From assembly GCF_029360705.1 (NCBI RefSeq), contig NZ_JARKMX010000008.1:3340202-3404201 (forward strand): 64,000 nt of DNA, written 5' to 3'. This stretch comes from Paraflavitalea pollutisoli (GTDB taxonomy: Bacteria; Bacteroidota; Bacteroidia; Chitinophagales; Chitinophagaceae). Shown here piece by piece: positions 60,687 through 64,000 of the stretch (position 1 is the stretch's first letter; each line of letters begins with the position of its first letter). The notes beneath the pieces are model-generated. The model searched no databases and was not told the origin of the DNA. It saw only the letters and a list, made by a program, of their open reading frames with translations. A program made the translations under genes and the position numbers.

Positions 60687-63125
60687 CTAGGCAGCCACGT
60701 CGTCAACCAGGGCCGCGATACCTTTCTCCATGCTGCCGAACCGCTCGGCATATTCCAATACCTTCACACGTTCCCTGCCTTCTGTTGTGTAAGCGAAATA
60801 CTCCTGCCTGCATAATTCATTGCGGAACACTTTCATGATCTTACCGCCTATCTCGATATAGATTTCTCTGTTGTCCCTGTTGACACTCAGCAGTATCTCT
60901 TTTCCTTTCTCCGACATTCCCAGTACCGATTGCAGTTGATCGAACTTGTTCATGAACTTGCGCATATCCATCAGGATCTTGATATCGCAATTATTAATAA
61001 TAGCATCCTTGATGATGGCCGAACTAATAAGATCGTCGAGCTCCTGTGTAACAACAGCTGGTATTCCATCAAACTTCCGCATGGTTTTAAAAGCATAGCG
61101 AACAAACTCTGCCATCCCGCTGTGGGCAATTGCCTTCCATGCCTCATCGATCAAAAAGCACTTTCGACCTTTGACCTGGCGCATTTTAGAGATCACCAGC
61201 TCCATCACCAATAGCGTACAAACACCGAAGAGGATAGGGTGATCTTTTAAATTGTCCAATTCTACCACGACAAAAGGCTGGTTTAGCAAGTCCTGTTTCC
61301 CATCGGCATTGAGCAGGTAATCATATTCGCCACCCCGATAATAAGGACGCAAGACATACAGAAAGCTGTCAATATCAAAATCCCGATCCTTTACATTGTA
61401 CTCCTGCAGCTCAGTAGCATACTCATGCTGCAAGAATTCATAGAAAGTGTTGAAGCAGGGCGCCAGATCCCGGTTGCCTTCCAGTTTGCGATAATATCCC
61501 TGCAGGGCGTTACTCAATGCCACATATTCAGATCGCTGAAAATGTTCATTCTCCTGCTTCCAAAGCGCTACCAGCAAGGCTTTCAGGCTTTCTTTCTTTT
61601 CGGTATCTAAACGTTGTCCAGCGGGCAGGTAAAAAGGATTGAACTTGATGGGGTCGTCCTCTTGATATTGGAAATAGTAGCCGCCAACGAGTTCACACAA
61701 ACCTCGATAGCTCCCACCGATATCACAGATCACACAATGGGCACCCTGGTTGTACAGGGTATGCAGAATATGGTTAGCCGTCATAGACTTACCCCCTCCC
61801 GAGGTCCCGCAGATAAGCATGCCCATATTGCTGGATATACCTTTCATACGCGGCAGGGTAAACAGGTCGATGAACACCGGCAGGTTGGTGAGGCGGTCGC
61901 AGAACCTGATACTGGACGCCGGGGGATCACTCTGATAGTTACTTTCAACATTTAGGAAACAACAAGCCTGCTCTGCAAATGTCGTAAACGCATCATTGAT
62001 GGGGAAGTCTGCCGCATTACCCGGAATACCTGACCAGAATATCTGTGGAGCCCCAATGGTTTCCAATTTGGCTGTCGCATCGATCTGTGCTAATGCTGCG
62101 GTTACCTGGTTACGTGCATCTTGCAACTCGTCCCTGTTATCGGACCAGGTAATGATATTGAAATGGGCTTTTACAGGTAACCGCTGGTGGGTAATAGCTT
62201 CATTCAAAAAATCATCGGTGGCCTCCTTGGAAAGCGCATTCTCCCGGCTGTATTGAGCCAGCGATTGCAGGCGTAGGCGTTTGCCCTCCATCTTCTTCAT
62301 GGTAACCTGGGCGTCGCCGACGACGATGTATTGATTGTAGATATGGTTGCAATCCAACAGCAGACCGAGCGGCGTGGCGAAACCAATACTGAATTTGGTA
62401 CGGTCTGTCGAAAACTTGTCATAGGTGATACGGGAACCACACAGGTGCGGTAAGTCATCACTATTACCAAGGGAATAGATCTGACAATATTTCTCGCCAA
62501 TTTTCAACTCATCCCTAAACTGAATATCCTTAACAAGGGGGATGTCTGGCTGCTCGGCCAGGAACAGGTATTGTTCGATTAGCCCCATCTTCTTACCGGT
62601 ACTCAGCAGGTCTGCCTGTTTTAACCTCCGCAGCTCGATACCGCAATCTGCCAGGACACGCTGAAACTGCCCGGCAATATCTTCAAACTCCCTGATCGTG
62701 CCCCTGTTCAATACCTGGTCGGCAAACAGGTTGGGCCGGATCAGGTTGCTGAACAAAGACGTAGAAGTTTTTCTGCCAGGAGCCTTCCGGGTAAGATACA
62801 GGTTACACTGGTGACGAAGGTACCGGCGGCCAGCAAAGTGTCGGTCGGCACTCGTCTGCAAAAATCCCTTGCTGTCACCTTGTTCTGCCCGGTAGTGGTC
62901 AGTGGTGAACCAATCCTGTTTATGAAAGACAGTATCTTTAGGGAGCAGTTTGACCGCTTTGATAAAGGCTTGGTGAATGACTTCCAGGTCTTCAGACGAA
63001 GAGGTAAATATCTCCGGCAGAATCACCCGAAATCCAATCGTTACATCGCCTTGCTTACTGATAATTGAATCATGCTCCACTTCCAAAATCGGAAGCATAT
63101 CACTCAGCCACTTTTCCATCTTCAC
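60687..63125 (-). CDS. traG: Conjugation ATPase TraG (VirB4-like)
   Basis: The 812-residue protein has the P-loop GTSGGGKS at 440-447 and a Walker B KCFLIDEAWKAI near residue 660, with a conserved N-terminal domain. It energises ICE channel assembly. The length (about 810-830) is typical. Order traE-traF-traG is the canonical one; it starts 12 nt after traF. Confidence 0.94.
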   Translation of the reverse strand: MKMEKWLSDMLPILEVEHDSIISKQGDVTIGFRVILPEIFTSSSEDLEVIHQAFIKAVKLLPKDTVFHKQDWFTTDHYRAEQGDSKGFLQTSADRHFAGRRYLRHQCNLYLTRKAPGRKTSTSLFSNLIRPNLFADQVLNRGTIREFEDIAGQFQRVLADCGIELRRLKQADLLSTGKKMGLIEQYLFLAEQPDIPLVKDIQFRDELKIGEKYCQIYSLGNSDDLPHLCGSRITYDKFSTDRTKFSIGFATPLGLLLDCNHIYNQYIVVGDAQVTMKKMEGKRLRLQSLAQYSRENALSKEATDDFLNEAITHQRLPVKAHFNIITWSDNRDELQDARNQVTAALAQIDATAKLETIGAPQIFWSGIPGNAADFPINDAFTTFAEQACCFLNVESNYQSDPPASSIRFCDRLTNLPVFIDLFTLPRMKGISSNMGMLICGTSGGGKSMTANHILHTLYNQGAHCVICDIGGSYRGLCELVGGYYFQYQEDDPIKFNPFYLPAGQRLDTEKKESLKALLVALWKQENEHFQRSEYVALSNALQGYYRKLEGNRDLAPCFNTFYEFLQHEYATELQEYNVKDRDFDIDSFLYVLRPYYRGGEYDYLLNADGKQDLLNQPFVVVELDNLKDHPILFGVCTLLVMELVISKMRQVKGRKCFLIDEAWKAIAHSGMAEFVRYAFKTMRKFDGIPAVVTQELDDLISSAIIKDAIINNCDIKILMDMRKFMNKFDQLQSVLGMSEKGKEILLSVNRDNREIYIEIGGKIMKVFRNELCRQEYFAYTTEGRERVKVLEYAERFGSMEKGIAALVDDVAA

Positions 63126-63137
63126 TGTTTTAGCTCG

Positions 63138-63452
63138 TTACACTTTTAAAAAACACCGTCTCGACTTGCATCGCACAATACGCGGAACACTACGACGGGC
63201 CATACTCTTCATCATGCCGTGCTCACCGTACTGTTTGCTGAGCTTGAAAACGTACACAAACACAGCAGTTGCAGACACTCCAACAACAGACAGGCATATA
63301 TAAGAATTTACCCCAACGATATACAGCACGACATACAGTATCAGGCAACCAAGCAATCCGCCGCCGAGATACCATATATATTGTGCCTTCAGCCCCTTAA
63401 ACTCAATGCTCCGATTGACACCCTTATTGATCTTGTAGATACTTCCAGCCAT
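63138..63452 (-). CDS. traF: Conjugation protein TraF (DUF4133)
   Basis: The 104-residue protein has two hydrophobic helices (IWYLGGGLLGCLILYVVLYIVG; YICLSVVGVSATAVFVYVF) and a basic tail (RRSVPRIVRCKSRR). It fits the DUF4133/VirB3-like group next to traE. It is an inner-membrane channel component. Confidence 0.88.
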   Translation of the reverse strand: MAGSIYKINKGVNRSIEFKGLKAQYIWYLGGGLLGCLILYVVLYIVGVNSYICLSVVGVSATAVFVYVFKLSKQYGEHGMMKSMARRSVPRIVRCKSRRCFLKV

Positions 63453-63464
63453 CTTGCTTTAGTC

Positions 63465-63803
63465 TTATGCGATTGCAAAGAATGATTTGATGACTGTTGC
63501 CACCACTACCAGAAACACACAGGATCCGAACCAGGCAGCTGCGACGGAACCAGTATCAGGGTGCCCGCCCGACCATTTCTGGTATACCCTGATTGCACCG
63601 ATCAGACCAAGAATGCCACCCACCGCATACATGAGGTTGCAGGCGATCCCGAAGTAGCCCCTCACCTTGGTGTTGGCCTCGTTAATGCCTGCAGCGCCGT
63701 CGCCAGGTATAGCTTGCGCATACATACTAAAAGAGAAAAGGATACACAAAGCGCATAGCAGCGCCACTTTGCTTGAAAAGCAATTCACTCCACACATTTT
63801 CAT
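63465..63803 (-). CDS. traE: Conjugation protein TraE (DUF4134)
   Basis: The 112-residue protein has a signal (VALLCALCILFSFSMYAQA) and two helices (NLMYAVGGILGLIGAIRVY; WFGSCVFLVVVATVIKSFF), the pattern of DUF4134/VirB2-type pilin-like proteins. It is the first of the contiguous transfer genes in the window. It starts 12 nt before traF. Confidence 0.88.
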   Translation of the reverse strand: MKMCGVNCFSSKVALLCALCILFSFSMYAQAIPGDGAAGINEANTKVRGYFGIACNLMYAVGGILGLIGAIRVYQKWSGGHPDTGSVAAAWFGSCVFLVVVATVIKSFFAIA

Positions 63804-63850
63804 AACACACTTGCTTTATATTGATGATTGATAAAACCTCAGCATAAAGA

Positions 63851-63909
63851 AGCGCCGCCGGTACATTCACCTTCCACATTAACCCACTCACTTGTACCAT
63901 GGCGGCGCT
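63851..63909 (-). promoter_or_regulatory. Large hairpin upstream of traE
   Basis: AGCGCCGCCGGTACA (63851-63865) pairs with TGTACC (63893-63898) and GGCGGCGCT (63901-63909) around a 2-nt bulge and 27-nt loop. On the minus strand it lies 48 nt before traE. No long T run follows, so it could be an attenuator, a processing site or a translational control element. Confidence 0.5.
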
Positions 63910-63925
63910 ATAACCAACCCCTCAA

Positions 63926-64000
63926 CTACGCGCACAAAAAACTTATAAAGACCACCCATGCCTTCCTGCGCACTTGTTTCTCCTGCTCGGGCACAGGTGG
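63926..64000 (-). CDS. Partial C-terminus of an upstream ICE gene
   Basis: The last 24 codons of a leftward frame (PPVPEQEKQVRRKAWVVFIS) end at TAG 63926-63928 and run off the window edge. The ending is hydrophobic after basic residues. By gene order it could be a traD-like protein, but this is uncertain. Confidence 0.35.
   Translation of the reverse strand, partial: PPVPEQEKQVRRKAWVVFISFLCA

Overview
The window is chromosomal DNA from a member of the Bacteroidota, most likely the Chitinophagaceae/Sphingobacteriales side. The evidence is a SusC/SusD pair, Bacteroidota-type -7 promoter elements (TAnnTTTG), almost no Shine-Dalgarno sequences, a class II type-3 ProS, a bacillithiol-type YpdA reductase and a Bacteroidota-type conjugation module. 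No rRNA, CRISPR array or complete insertion sequence was seen.

Positions 1-47480 are a conserved chromosomal backbone of moderate GC, with dense genes and many perfect terminator hairpins. In order it carries: an FNR-box-preceded membrane gene and hemN; a divergent CoA-transferase/3-hydroxyacyl-CoA dehydrogenase pair; a decayed HlyD-type remnant; a zinc-peptidase lipoprotein; yigZ-ribD facing prmC; a DprE1-like FAD oxidase; exbBD and an SPFH gene; a SusC/SusD uptake pair; ypdA; an OmpA-type protein; pepT; a CPBP protease; an FKBP isomerase; namZ-like and fmt genes; a LysM protein; an RsmF-type rRNA methylase; the three-gene proton-translocating transhydrogenase (pntAa-pntAb-pntB) followed by three related small membrane proteins; proS; a low-complexity lipoprotein and a FadL-type porin; miaA; a pRiA4b ORF-3-like protein; a CCA/polyA nucleotidyltransferase; a GT9 glycosyltransferase; a Sua5-type synthase; dapD; an FkbM methyltransferase and an EamA transporter.

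At 47582-47665 lies tRNA-Leu(CAG). From its 3' end to the right edge the DNA is an integrative and conjugative element (ICE) entered from its left end. It starts with a tyrosine integrase, followed by AT-rich plus-strand cargo: a DUF6934-like gene with a 53-residue partner, a beta-helix-like membrane protein and an orphan 121-residue protein. Next come three small minus-strand DNA-binding-like proteins, then the leftward transfer operon traE-F-G, three TraI-like paralogues, traJ-K-L-M-N and a DUF3945/DUF4099-like gene. The right attachment site, relaxase and coupling protein lie outside the window.

The most interesting unexplained parts are the ICE cargo near the integrase, the three membrane-protein paralogues behind pntB, the structured repeat region after fmt, the three-copy TraI-like family, and a set of -7 promoter boxes only 4 nt before start codons, which suggests leaderless messages. 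All functional calls come from reading the sequence by eye. No alignments or database searches were run.
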